Origin: Bacteroidia bacterium | GTDB taxonomy: Bacteria > Bacteroidota > Bacteroidia > SpSt-205 | Direction: 5' to 3' | DNA length: 64,000 nucleotides | NCBI GenBank assembly: GCA_026003235.1 | Contig: BPGW01000007.1 | Span: forward strand, 81,572 to 145,571 | Part shown: positions 52,337-60,344 of the stretch, in pieces | Layout of the letters: the number at the start of each line of letters is the position of its first letter | Position numbering within the stretch: the first letter of the stretch is position 1 | Made by a program: the position numbers and the translations under genes | Notes under the pieces: model-generated | What the model saw: the letters and a program-made list of their open reading frames with translations, nothing else | Databases searched by the model: none | Told to the model about the DNA's origin: nothing

Positions 52337-53153
52337 GGTACACGGCTCGGTTGGCTTTGTGCCGACCATGGGCGCCTTGCATGAAGGGCACTTGGCTCTG
52401 GCCCGCCAAAGCCTCAAAGACAATCCCTGGACGGTCGTCAGCATCTTCGTCAACCCCCGCCAGTTTGGCCCCAACGAAGATTACGAGCGCTACCCCCGCA
52501 CCCTGGAAAGCGATGTGCGCCTCTTGGAAAGCTTGGGGGTGTCCGTCGTCTTTGCCCCGCCCGTAGAAGAGATGTACAGCCCCGAAGACGAAGTGGTCCT
52601 TAGCCTGACCCGCCTAAGCCGGCTGTGGTGCGGAGGGTACCGGCTGGGGCACTTTGACGGGGTGGCCCTGGTGTTGACCAAGCTCTTCCATCTGGTTGCT
52701 CCCACCACCGCTTACTTTGGGGAAAAGGACTTTCAGCAAGTGCGCCTTGTGGAAAAGCTGGTGGAAGAGCTGTTTTTTCCTATTCGGATCGTACGAGTGC
52801 CTACGGTGCGCGAACCGGATGGGTTGGCCATGAGCTCACGCAACGCTTACCTTTCCCCTCGGGGCCGCGCTCAGGCTGTGGCCCTCTACAAAACCTTGGA
52901 GTACATCCAAACCCTGGTGCCCCAGTACATGCTTACGGAAGACTTGCTGCGGGAAGGGCGCCAGTACCTGGAGACGCGCTTCCCCGAAGTCAAGCTGGAG
53001 TACCTCGCTATCGTGGATGAGTACTCGCTGGAACGGATTGAGCACCTGCGCCAGAGTGCAGCGCCCCGAATCCTCATAGCCGCCTACGTGGAAGGGGTGC
53101 GCCTGATTGACAACATGCCCCTCAGGGTTCCGGAGGAAGAGGAGGCGGTTTGA
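52290..53153 (+). CDS. panC: Pantothenate synthetase
   Basis: Joins pantoate and beta-alanine with ATP in coenzyme A synthesis (287 aa). PTMGALHEGHLALARQ is the HxGH-type nucleotide motif; SIFVNPRQFGPNEDYERYPRT binds pantoate; FGEKDFQQVRLVEKLV and PDGLAMSSRNAYLSPRGRAQA are the KMSKS-like region. Length and order are normal. It overlaps the symporter gene and, tail to tail, tsaE by 32 bases. panB is not in the window. Confidence 0.97.
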   Translation: MELLTTRAELRAWRNKVHGSVGFVPTMGALHEGHLALARQSLKDNPWTVVSIFVNPRQFGPNEDYERYPRTLESDVRLLESLGVSVVFAPPVEEMYSPEDEVVLSLTRLSRLWCGGYRLGHFDGVALVLTKLFHLVAPTTAYFGEKDFQQVRLVEKLVEELFFPIRIVRVPTVREPDGLAMSSRNAYLSPRGRAQAVALYKTLEYIQTLVPQYMLTEDLLREGRQYLETRFPEVKLEYLAIVDEYSLERIEHLRQSAAPRILIAAYVEGVRLIDNMPLRVPEEEEAV

Positions 53154-53544
53154 GGTCAGCCACGAGGTGGCGGCGCTCAGGGCCTTCTGGCCGGATCAAG
53201 ACCCAGGCGCCCGACCACGCCCGAAGGCCAGGCCATCGGTCCGCCCACTCCACAAAAATCAAGGGGGCTTCCTCCAGCAGCTCTTCCAGCTCACCAAGCC
53301 GGGAGGGCATCTCAAGCGGAAACCGGTACAAGTCCACGTGGACGGCCCCTGGGTAGTGGTGTATGTAAGTAAAGGTAGGGCTGCTGACAAGGGGGCCTAT
53401 CCATGCCCGCACGAGGTGGGTTTTGCCGGCACCGAGGGGCCCCACCAAAAACCACCGCCGTACCCCAGCTCCCCAGGCCTGAAGTTCCTGGACGACTTGC
53501 GGTAATTCCGCTTCGCTATAGCTGCGCCGATAAGGCTGCTGCAC
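53122..53544 (-). CDS. tsaE: tRNA threonylcarbamoyladenosine modification ATPase TsaE
   Basis: ATPase of the t6A tRNA modification complex (140 aa). Walker A is FLVGPLGAGKTHLVRAW; SSPTFTYIHHYPGAVHVDLYRF is the conserved switch region with the PTF motif, and EAPLIFVEWADRW is the Walker B-like WG/WADR region. The start is GTG, sharing one base with the porX stop (TAGTG), so translation is coupled. It is shorter at the C-terminus than some family members but complete. Confidence 0.93.
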   Translation of the reverse strand: MQQPYRRSYSEAELPQVVQELQAWGAGVRRWFLVGPLGAGKTHLVRAWIGPLVSSPTFTYIHHYPGAVHVDLYRFPLEMPSRLGELEELLEEAPLIFVEWADRWPGLRAWSGAWVLIRPEGPERRHLVADLKPPPLPPEP

Positions 53545-55106
53545 TACCGCTTCGGCTCTAAGCGCACGAAAGGCACAATAATTTCCTCCAGGCTTACCCC
53601 GCCGTGCTGATAAGAATCCCGGTAAAGCCGGGCGTACTCGTTGTAATTGGTGGGGTACACAAGAAAATGGTCTTCCAAAGCAAAAAGATAGGTGGAGCTG
53701 GCTGTGGCGCGCGGCAGACGCCCTTCTTCGGGCTTGCGCAGGTGAAAGACGCCTTTTTCGCTGCGATCGTAGTTGAGGTTGCGGCCCTGCTTGTAGCGTA
53801 GGTTGGTGGTCGTCTCGCGGTCACCCAGCACCTTAATGGGCCGCCGCACCTGCACAAAACCGTGATCCGTGGTCACAAACACCCGCGAAGTATAACTCGG
53901 AAGCTGCTTGAGCACTTGCAGGAAGGCTGAATTTTCCAGCCAAGCCCGCGTAACTGCCCGAAAAGCTATATCATTAGCCGCCAGCTCTTTGAGGATATTC
54001 ATCTGCACACGGGTGTGGGCCATCAGGTCCAAAAAGTTGAAGATAAAGAGAAGCACTTCATGCTGGCGAACCAGACTGGGCAGGTTTTGGAGGAGTTCTT
54101 TGCCTTCTTCGGGGCGGATGACCTTCACATAGCCGACCTTGAGGGGCATCTTGTGGCGGTGGAGCAGGTCGTTGAAGAACTCTTCCTCAAAGAGGTTTTT
54201 GCCTCCCTCTTCGTCGTCGTCAGCCCAGTAGCGGGGGAAACGCTGGGCAATCTCCAGGGGAAAAAGCCCTGAAAAAAGGCTATTGCGCGCGTACTGGGTG
54301 GCTGTAGGAAGGATAGAGAAAAAGAGGTGCTCTTCGGCCACCACGTAGAGGGGGGCCAGGAGTTCGGCCAGGACTCGCCACTGGTCATACCGCATGCCAT
54401 CCAAGAGAAGGAGTACGGTAGGTTCATTGGCTTTGGCCTCCAGGTGGGGAAGAAAAAGACGCGGCAGCACATCAGGCGAAAGCATCGGCCGCTCCGTACT
54501 ATGAACCCAATCCAGGTAGTTTTGCGTGAAAAACCGGCAGAAAAGCTGGTTAGCTTCGCTGCGCTGGCCGTCCAGGATTTCCCTGAGCTCGGGGGCTTCC
54601 ACTTTTTCCAGGGTCATGTCCCACCGCGTGAGGTCTCGGTAGATGTCAAGCCATTCTTGGAGGGAGGGGCCCATAGCTACTTTGAGGCTGAGGCGACGGA
54701 AGTCCCGGTGGTACGCTTCTATGGCTTCTTGCTGAAGAAGGGAGCCCTTCTCCAGGAGGCGCTTGCAGGTAGAGAGCAGCTGCTGGGGCTTGATGGGCTT
54801 GATGAGGAAGTCAGCGATTTCTACCCCGACCGCCAGCTCCATGAGCCGCTCCTCTTCGTCTTTGGTCACCATCACCACCGGCAGGTACGGATAGAGCCGC
54901 TTCACCTGCCGCGCCAGCTCAATGCCGTCCATGCCCGGCATGTGCTCGTCTACGATAAGGAGATCCAGAGGCTGAGCCTTGAGCAGATCGAGCGCTTCGG
55001 CGGGATGGCGCGCCGTGAGCACCTCAAAACCCCGCTGCGTCAGATGAAGGATCTGCGGCTCAAGGTACTCAATCTCGTCGTCTACCCACAACAGGCGGAA
55101 ACCCAT
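53544..55106 (-). CDS. porX: PorX-like response regulator with PglZ domain
   Basis: A 520-aa regulator of type IX secretion. The N-terminal receiver (residues 1-120) has WVDDE (acidic pocket), phospho-acceptor Asp53 in LLIVDEHMPGMDG, and VTKDEEE with the switch Lys. A helical linker follows, then a PglZ (alkaline phosphatase-like) domain: VLLLLDGMRYDQWRVLAELL holds the metal site, with LPTATQYARNSLFSGLFP, VFVTTDHGFVQV and the C-terminal GGVSLEEIIVPFVRLEPK. This is the PorX architecture: a REC-PglZ protein controlling type IX genes and cargo. The cognate kinase PorY is not here. ATG 55106 lies 4 nt behind TAACTTTG. Confidence 0.94.
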   Translation of the reverse strand: MGFRLLWVDDEIEYLEPQILHLTQRGFEVLTARHPAEALDLLKAQPLDLLIVDEHMPGMDGIELARQVKRLYPYLPVVMVTKDEEERLMELAVGVEIADFLIKPIKPQQLLSTCKRLLEKGSLLQQEAIEAYHRDFRRLSLKVAMGPSLQEWLDIYRDLTRWDMTLEKVEAPELREILDGQRSEANQLFCRFFTQNYLDWVHSTERPMLSPDVLPRLFLPHLEAKANEPTVLLLLDGMRYDQWRVLAELLAPLYVVAEEHLFFSILPTATQYARNSLFSGLFPLEIAQRFPRYWADDDEEGGKNLFEEEFFNDLLHRHKMPLKVGYVKVIRPEEGKELLQNLPSLVRQHEVLLFIFNFLDLMAHTRVQMNILKELAANDIAFRAVTRAWLENSAFLQVLKQLPSYTSRVFVTTDHGFVQVRRPIKVLGDRETTTNLRYKQGRNLNYDRSEKGVFHLRKPEEGRLPRATASSTYLFALEDHFLVYPTNYNEYARLYRDSYQHGGVSLEEIIVPFVRLEPKR

Positions 55107-55110
55107 ACGC

Positions 55111-55118
55111 CAAAGTTA
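55111..55118 (-). promoter_or_regulatory. Promoter -7 box for porX-tsaE
   Basis: TAACTTTG on the minus strand, 4 nt before the porX ATG. Confidence 0.6.
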
Positions 55119-55140
55119 GCCTTTCCTTGCCAATAGGTCG

Positions 55141-55148
55141 TATCTTTG
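55141..55148 (+). promoter_or_regulatory. Promoter -7 box for the GAF-SpoIIE gene
   Basis: TATCTTTG, 9 nt before ATG 55158, divergent from the porX box 22 bases away. Confidence 0.6.
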
Positions 55149-55157
55149 GAGTAGCCC

Positions 55158-56906
55158 ATGCTCATCGTGGGGTGGTTTCCACCGGCTCAAGATCCCGAAG
55201 CCCTGGCCCAGTTCTTTGCCAGCGAACTGGACCAGGCAGAAGTGCATTTCTTTTCTCGGCCCGACGAAGCGCAGACCTTCACGGAACAAAGCATCTTAGC
55301 CGGGCGAGAACTCTTTCTTTTTGTGTCCAGCCTGCCGGAAGGGGAAGCTTTCCTGGAGGAAGCGCTGAGCCGCTGGCCCTTGGCGTATGGCCTGGCCCTT
55401 ACTCCCCACCCCCAGGACCTCCACACTCAAAAACCCTACCTGCCTGCCTACGTAGATAGCCAGCTGGAGCTCCTTCGGCCTTATCTGCGCCTGCTGCGCC
55501 TGCGCTACGAAGAGAGACGCCGGCACGAGCTGCAAAAACAAACCCTAAACGAACTGCACCGAGTCTCGCTCTCCCTGACCGGTGAAGTGCGATTGGAGTG
55601 GCTGATCTTCAAACTCCTGCGCATAGCCCTTGACAACAGCGGGGGCGAAGCCGCTTTTCTCCTGGTGCCTGCCCCAGACGACCCTGCCCGCCTCCAAATC
55701 GCCGGCTACGCCCGGGCTACCGACCACGAACCCCAACCCGTTCCCCACGCCTCCTTAACCTCGCATCCCCATCTCTTTCCTGCGCTGATTGAGCATGTGG
55801 CCCGCGCCCGAGAGAACCTTTTGCTGGATGCGAGTCAACCGGACTCGCTGTGGTTTCGCCACCCCGACTGGACTAAGCTGGAGCTCCATTCCGTATTATG
55901 CCTGCCGCTTGTTTACCAGGGGCGGCTAATCGGCATCCTGTACCTTTACCACACCTTGCGGTCGCTCACGCTGCCCCCAGAAAAGCTGGAATTCCTCAAG
56001 CTCTTTACCGCACCGGCGGCCGTGGCCCTACAAAACGCCCAGCTGTATGCAGAGATGGAAAACCGCGTGCGCGAGCGAACCCAAGAGGTGATTCGCCAAA
56101 AGGAAGAAATAGAGCGCCAGAGCCTTCTCTTGCGCCAGCAAAACGAAGACATCTTAGCCAGCTTACGGTATGCCCAGCGGGTGCAACGGGCTATTTTTCC
56201 CTCTTGGGCTGAGCTTCAGCGCACCTTCCCGGATTCGTTTCTCTTTTATCAGCCCCGAGAAATCGTAGGAGGGGACTTCTATTGGTTTGCCCAGCGCCTA
56301 AGCAAGGCCATCGTAGCGGTGGGCGATTGCACCGGGCATGGGATCCCAGGGGCCTTCATGACCGTGATCGCCAACACCCTCCTCAAACAGATCGTGGAGA
56401 TGGAGGGGGTCTTCAAACCCTCCGAAATCTTATACCTGCTCAACCTGCGCATGCGGGCTGCTCTCCAGCACGAAGAGGCGGCTTACCAGCGCTTCCAAGA
56501 AGGCCTGGAACTGGGGCTGGTGCAAATAGACTCCAAGCGCCGCAAGCTCCTGTACGCTGGCGCTAACCGGCCTCTTTTTTTGGTGCGCAAAGGGAAAGGC
56601 ACCGAAATCCGTCCCGATCGCCTCACCTTAGGCGCCCCGTACGAAGGCGAGGCCCCCGAATTCACCCTTCATGCCCTGGACCTGGAGGCCGGCGACATGC
56701 TGTACCTCTTCTCAGACGGGTTTACAGACCAGCTCAGCCCCGATGGCAAGCGATACCAGCTGCGCCGCCTGTATGAGTTTTTTGAGCTTATCGCTGACCA
56801 GACGCCTCCCCAACAGAGCCTTCTCCTGGAATCGGAGCTCCAGCGATGGATGGGCCACGCCCGTCAGACCGACGACATCCTGATTGTAGGGATTCGTATA
56901 GGCTAA
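55158..56906 (+). CDS. GAF domain - SpoIIE-type serine phosphatase
   Basis: A 582-aa regulatory phosphatase. The first 120 residues form an unassigned alpha/beta domain. A GAF-like sensory domain spans about 130-300 (LHSVLCLPLVYQGRLIGILYLYHTLRSL), a coiled coil about 300-345 (RVRERTQEVIRQKEEIERQSLLLRQQNEDI), then a PP2C/SpoIIE domain: SLRYAQRVQRAIFPS, REIVGGDFYWF (about 370), VGDCTGHGIPGAFMTVIAN, LFSDGFTDQLSPDGKRY and ARQTDDILIVGIRI, carrying the metal-binding Asp residues. It should dephosphorylate a partner-switch protein. The gene is divergent from porX, suggesting shared control. No anti-sigma antagonist is adjacent. Confidence 0.9.
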   Translation: MLIVGWFPPAQDPEALAQFFASELDQAEVHFFSRPDEAQTFTEQSILAGRELFLFVSSLPEGEAFLEEALSRWPLAYGLALTPHPQDLHTQKPYLPAYVDSQLELLRPYLRLLRLRYEERRRHELQKQTLNELHRVSLSLTGEVRLEWLIFKLLRIALDNSGGEAAFLLVPAPDDPARLQIAGYARATDHEPQPVPHASLTSHPHLFPALIEHVARARENLLLDASQPDSLWFRHPDWTKLELHSVLCLPLVYQGRLIGILYLYHTLRSLTLPPEKLEFLKLFTAPAAVALQNAQLYAEMENRVRERTQEVIRQKEEIERQSLLLRQQNEDILASLRYAQRVQRAIFPSWAELQRTFPDSFLFYQPREIVGGDFYWFAQRLSKAIVAVGDCTGHGIPGAFMTVIANTLLKQIVEMEGVFKPSEILYLLNLRMRAALQHEEAAYQRFQEGLELGLVQIDSKRRKLLYAGANRPLFLVRKGKGTEIRPDRLTLGAPYEGEAPEFTLHALDLEAGDMLYLFSDGFTDQLSPDGKRYQLRRLYEFFELIADQTPPQQSLLLESELQRWMGHARQTDDILIVGIRIG

Positions 56907-56916
56907 GGACCTTTCC

Positions 56917-56924
56917 TACATTTG
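56917..56924 (+). promoter_or_regulatory. Promoter -7 box for tdk
   Basis: TACATTTG, 4 nt before ATG 56929, directly downstream of the phosphatase stop. Confidence 0.6.
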
Positions 56925-56928
56925 CCTC

Positions 56929-57519
56929 ATGGAGCCGCTTTTCTCCCCGGGCACGGGTTGGATAGAGGTCATCTGCGGGGGCATGTTTTCGGGCAAGACG
57001 GAGGAGCTTTTGCGAAGGATCCGCCGCGCCCAGATTGCAGGCCAGCGAGTGCTCCTCGTCAAACCCGAAGTGGACACCCGCTACCACCCCAAAGCCATCG
57101 TATCGCACGACCATACCACGCTGGAGGCGCAGCCCCTACCTAACGCTGAAGCCTTGTACGCCCTTAGCGAACCCTATCAGGTCATCGGCATTGACGAAGC
57201 GCAGTTTTTTGACCTGGGCATCGTGGATGTGGTCAACCAACTGGCTGACGAAGGAAAGCGCGTCATCGTGGCCGGGCTGGATATGGACTATCGAGGCCGT
57301 CCTTTCGGACCCATGCCCTACCTCCTGGCTATTGCGGAGTTCGTGACTAAGCTGCACGCCATTTGCGTCCACACAGGCCAGCTGGCCCACTACTCCTATC
57401 GCCGAGCCCCTGAGAACGACGACCTTATTCTGCTGGGCAGCCAGCGCCAGTACGAACCCGTCTCCCGTAAAGTCTTTGTTCAGCTGCGACAGCGAGAAAA
57501 GCTTTTCCATGGGGGATAA
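56929..57519 (+). CDS. tdk: Thymidine kinase (type II), zinc cysteines missing
   Basis: Phosphorylates thymidine for salvage (196 aa). The P-loop is GGMFSGKTEELLRR; LVKPEVDTRY, IGIDEAQFFD (Walker B) and VAGLDMDYRGRPFGPMPYLLAIAEFVTKLHAICVHTG follow the type II pattern. Family members hold a zinc ion with CxxC pairs; here the first pair is reduced to CVHTG and the second (usually YEARCRKC) reads YEPVSRKV. The lasso loop is otherwise present. It has its own promoter box and overlaps the next gene by 11 bases. Confidence 0.93.
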   Translation: MEPLFSPGTGWIEVICGGMFSGKTEELLRRIRRAQIAGQRVLLVKPEVDTRYHPKAIVSHDHTTLEAQPLPNAEALYALSEPYQVIGIDEAQFFDLGIVDVVNQLADEGKRVIVAGLDMDYRGRPFGPMPYLLAIAEFVTKLHAICVHTGQLAHYSYRRAPENDDLILLGSQRQYEPVSRKVFVQLRQREKLFHGG

Positions 57520-57889
57520 GGACTTCTTTGAGCGGGTATGGGAGGTGGTTCGGGCCATTCCGCCCGGTCGAGTAACCACCTATGGGGCGATTGCCCGGTA
57601 TCTGGGCTCACCGAGGGCCGCCCGTCTGGTGGGCTATGCCCTCAACGCCAGCCACAGCGCCTATCCTCCCGTCCCGGCTCACCGCGTGGTGAACCGCCTG
57701 GGCTACCTCACAGGAAAGTTTCATTTCCCAAGCCCCACCACCATGCAGGAACGGCTTGAAAGCGAAGGCATCCAAGTGCAGCATGACCGCATCCAACACT
57801 TTGAGGCGCACTTCTGGGACCCTGTAGCCCACTTGCCGTGGCCTGAGGTGTTTTTTAGCCGGAGCTGTACTGAGCAGCCGCCCCTATAA
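57509..57889 (+). CDS. Alkyltransferase-like protein (ATL; MGMT family without active Cys)
   Basis: A 126-aa protein of the O6-methylguanine methyltransferase DNA-binding family. VWEVVRAIPPGRVTTYGAIARYLGSPRAARLVGYALN is the helix-turn-helix and Arg-finger region. The active-site PCHRV of methyltransferases reads PAHRVVNRLGYLTGKFHF, so no alkyl can be accepted. ATL proteins bind O6-alkylguanine and recruit nucleotide excision repair. A 30-residue C-terminal tail (HFWDPVAHLPWPEVFF) is extra. ATG 57509 overlaps tdk by 11 bases; the longer listed start at 57476 lies inside tdk. The stop overlaps pyrG by 35 bases. Confidence 0.87.
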   Translation: MGDKDFFERVWEVVRAIPPGRVTTYGAIARYLGSPRAARLVGYALNASHSAYPPVPAHRVVNRLGYLTGKFHFPSPTTMQERLESEGIQVQHDRIQHFEAHFWDPVAHLPWPEVFFSRSCTEQPPL

Positions 57890-59459
57890 AAGCCTTGAAG
57901 AGAGGGTGCGGCTCCTCCACCCGACTCCGAAACTCCGGATGAAATTGCACCCCCACAAAAAAAGGATGTCCCCGCAGCTCCACAATCTCCACCAGATCCT
58001 TTTCCGGGTAACGGCCACTTACCACCAGCCCAGCCTCTTCAAAAGCTGCCCGGTAAGCGTTGTTGAACTCGTAGCGGTGGCGGTGCCGCTCGTAAACAAG
58101 GGGCTTTTGGTAGATTCGCCAGGCCAGCGTACCCCGCTTTATCTCGCAAGGGTAAGCCCCTAACCGCATCGTTCCTCCCTTAGCGGTGACGGTCCGCTGC
58201 TCCGGCATCAAGTCAATCACGGGGTAAGGGGTGTCGGGCTGGATTTCGGTGGAGTGCGCTTCTGCCCAGCCCAGCACATGCCGGGCAAATTCCACCACGG
58301 CCATCTGCATCCCCAAACAAATGCCCAGGAAAGGCAGCCCCTCCTGACGCGCATACTGAATGGCCAAGATCTTGCCCGCAATGCCCCGCTCCCCAAAACC
58401 AGGCGCCACGATGATACCCTGATAACCCCGTAGCCGCCGCTCCAGATTGTCGGCCGTCAAATCACCGGAGTAAATCCACCCTATCTCCACCGCAAGGGCT
58501 TGCCAACCCGCCGCATGAATAAGCGCCTCTTGGATGGACTTGTAAGCGTCGTGTAGGTCCACATATTTGCCTACAAGAGCAATACGCAGGGTAGCCTGGG
58601 GGTTCTGGAGCTTCTCCAGAAAAGTACCCCACCCACTCAGATCAGGCTCTCCCCGAACAGGCAACCGAAATCGTCGCAGCACCACCTCATCCAGCTTCTC
58701 TTTGCGCAGTTGGAAGGGCACCTGATAGATGGTAGGCACATCCAGCGCTTGAATCACTGCATTGCGAGGCACATTGGTATGTAAGGCGATCTTAGCCCTC
58801 AGTTCACGCGAAAGGGGGTAGGCCGTGCGACAGACGAGGATGTCAGGCTGCACGCCCGCTTGCTGTAGTTCCTTCACCGAATGCTGCGTGGGCTTGGTCT
58901 TCAGTTCGCGAGTGGCCTCAAGGTACACAATGAGCGTGAGGTGCAAAAAAATCACCCGCAGGGGTCCCAGTTCGTAGTGGAGCTGGCGGGCCGCCTCAAT
59001 ATACGGCAACGACTCAATGTCCCCTACTGTCCCCCCCAGTTCGGTGATGACGATGTCATAAGGCTCTCGCTGCGCCAACAGGGTAAAACGGCGTTTGATT
59101 TCGTCCGTGACATGAGGGATCACTTGGACGGTTTTGCCGAGGTATTCGCCTTTTCTTTCCCGCTCCAGAATGGTCTGGTAGATCTTGCCGGTGGTCACGT
59201 TGTGGTCCCGGCTGGTGGAAATGTTCAAGAAGCGCTCGTAATGCCCGAGGTCCAGGTCGGTTTCTGCGCCGTCGTCGGTGACAAAGACTTCCCCATGCTC
59301 GTAGGGGTTGAGCGTGCCGGGGTCTACATTGAGGTAAGGGTCAAACTTCTGGATGGTGACCCGATACCCCCGAGCTTGGAGGAGCTTCCCCAAGGAAGCG
59401 GCTACGATGCCCTTGCCCAGCGAAGAGACCACCCCCCCCGTGATGAAGATGTACCGCAT
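57855..59459 (-). CDS. pyrG: CTP synthase
   Basis: Makes CTP from UTP with glutamine (534 aa). MRYIFITGGVVSSLGKGIVAASLGKLLQARG is the synthetase ATP site, with KFDPYLNVDPGTLNPYEHGEVFVTDDGAETDLDLGHYERF. The class I amidotransferase half has FLGICLGMQMAVVEFAR with the catalytic Cys, and VGVQFHPEFRSR with the catalytic His; Glu follows in the same segment. The ORF track start (59714) is far too long; ATG 59459 is standard. It starts four bases after the BtuF-like gene, overlapping its end region, and so shares its transcript. Confidence 0.98.
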   Translation of the reverse strand: MRYIFITGGVVSSLGKGIVAASLGKLLQARGYRVTIQKFDPYLNVDPGTLNPYEHGEVFVTDDGAETDLDLGHYERFLNISTSRDHNVTTGKIYQTILERERKGEYLGKTVQVIPHVTDEIKRRFTLLAQREPYDIVITELGGTVGDIESLPYIEAARQLHYELGPLRVIFLHLTLIVYLEATRELKTKPTQHSVKELQQAGVQPDILVCRTAYPLSRELRAKIALHTNVPRNAVIQALDVPTIYQVPFQLRKEKLDEVVLRRFRLPVRGEPDLSGWGTFLEKLQNPQATLRIALVGKYVDLHDAYKSIQEALIHAAGWQALAVEIGWIYSGDLTADNLERRLRGYQGIIVAPGFGERGIAGKILAIQYARQEGLPFLGICLGMQMAVVEFARHVLGWAEAHSTEIQPDTPYPVIDLMPEQRTVTAKGGTMRLGAYPCEIKRGTLAWRIYQKPLVYERHRHRYEFNNAYRAAFEEAGLVVSGRYPEKDLVEIVELRGHPFFVGVQFHPEFRSRVEEPHPLFKAFIGAAAQYSSG

Positions 59460-59463
59460 ACCC

Positions 59464-60331
59464 TTACAGCAAAGGGGCCCAGAGCGAACCCAGGTGCTGG
59501 TTGGCGCGGTAGGTCGGGGTATAAGCCAGCTCGTAAAGGGCCTCCGCCGCAGAAGCCAGCGCAGGTGAAGGATAAAACAGCCCCGCGGTACCCTTGAAGG
59601 CGTAGAGGCGTTTCTGGCGGAAAGCCGAGAGATGTTGGACGGGCGCCTGCCGAGCCCACGCTGCCAGGGCTTGGCCTGCCGCGGACAGCGACCCCCCCGG
59701 CACAGCCAACACAATCAGGTCCGGGTCCACCTCCAGAAGCTTCTCCCACAGGAAGGGCTTGTCGGGCAGCGCTACCTCCAGTCCCGCCCACTTAGCCAGG
59801 ATAGCGCTCCAGCCCCCCACCGGCCGCAAAGGAAAACCTGGCTGCAGAAAAACCGCCCGAGCGCGAGCTGTCACCTTGGAGACCACAGACTGAAGGCGAC
59901 TCAAGCGAGCCTGAGCCTGAGAAAGCCACTTGTGGGCAGCGCTCTCGGCCTGAAGGTGCCGACCGACCTCCTTCAGCTTCTGCTGGAGGGCTTCCCAGTC
60001 GGTAGCCTCCAACGAAACCAGCCGCAAGGAGTACCCGACCGCTTTCTGGAAAAGCTCTTCCAACTTCCCCCGGTCCAAATCAGGCACCCCCGCAGGGAAA
60101 ATCGTCAGCACGCCTTCCACTTTTAGGGTGGAAAGCACGCCAAAAGTCTGGCGCGTACGGCGCCACATACTTCTCCCAGCCGGGGGGCACCGCACCAGGG
60201 CGCGTACAAGAAGGGAGACGCTCCACTTCAGGGGGCTCCTGACACAGATGGCTCCGAGCTACCAAGGCCGAACCGCGACCGAGCGCATATATCCACTGCG
60301 TGGTTTCAGGCGTAAGCGAAGCCCACCGCAT
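59464..60331 (-). CDS. BtuF-like periplasmic-binding-fold protein, frame broken by one extra base
   Basis: Probable substrate-binding protein of the helical-backbone metal-receptor / vitamin B12 (BtuF) type, about 288 aa after correction. The first frame begins MRWASLTPETTQWIYALGRGSALVARSHLCQEPPEVERLPS and runs to YVAPYAPDF. The family continues as GVLSTLKVEGVLTIFPAGVPDLDRGKLEELFQ one base later; a T-run of four (plus coordinates 60142-60145) where three are needed fits best. Later, WSAILAKWAGLEVALPD and VDPDLIVLAVPGG complete the fold. No signal peptide is visible, so the protein may be cytoplasmic. ATG 60331 lies 5 nt behind TAGCTTTG. No permease gene is adjacent. Confidence 0.75.
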
Positions 60332-60336
60332 GGGGC

Positions 60337-60344
60337 CAAAGCTA
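60337..60344 (-). promoter_or_regulatory. Promoter -7 box for the BtuF-like gene
   Basis: TAGCTTTG on the minus strand, 5 nt before ATG 60331. It lies in the 3' end of the O-antigen ligase-like gene. Confidence 0.5.

Noticed and set aside
59460-59714. N-terminal extension of pyrG to 59714
   Set aside because: The added 85 residues are low-complexity and lie in the BtuF-like gene; the protein family begins at MRYIFITGG.
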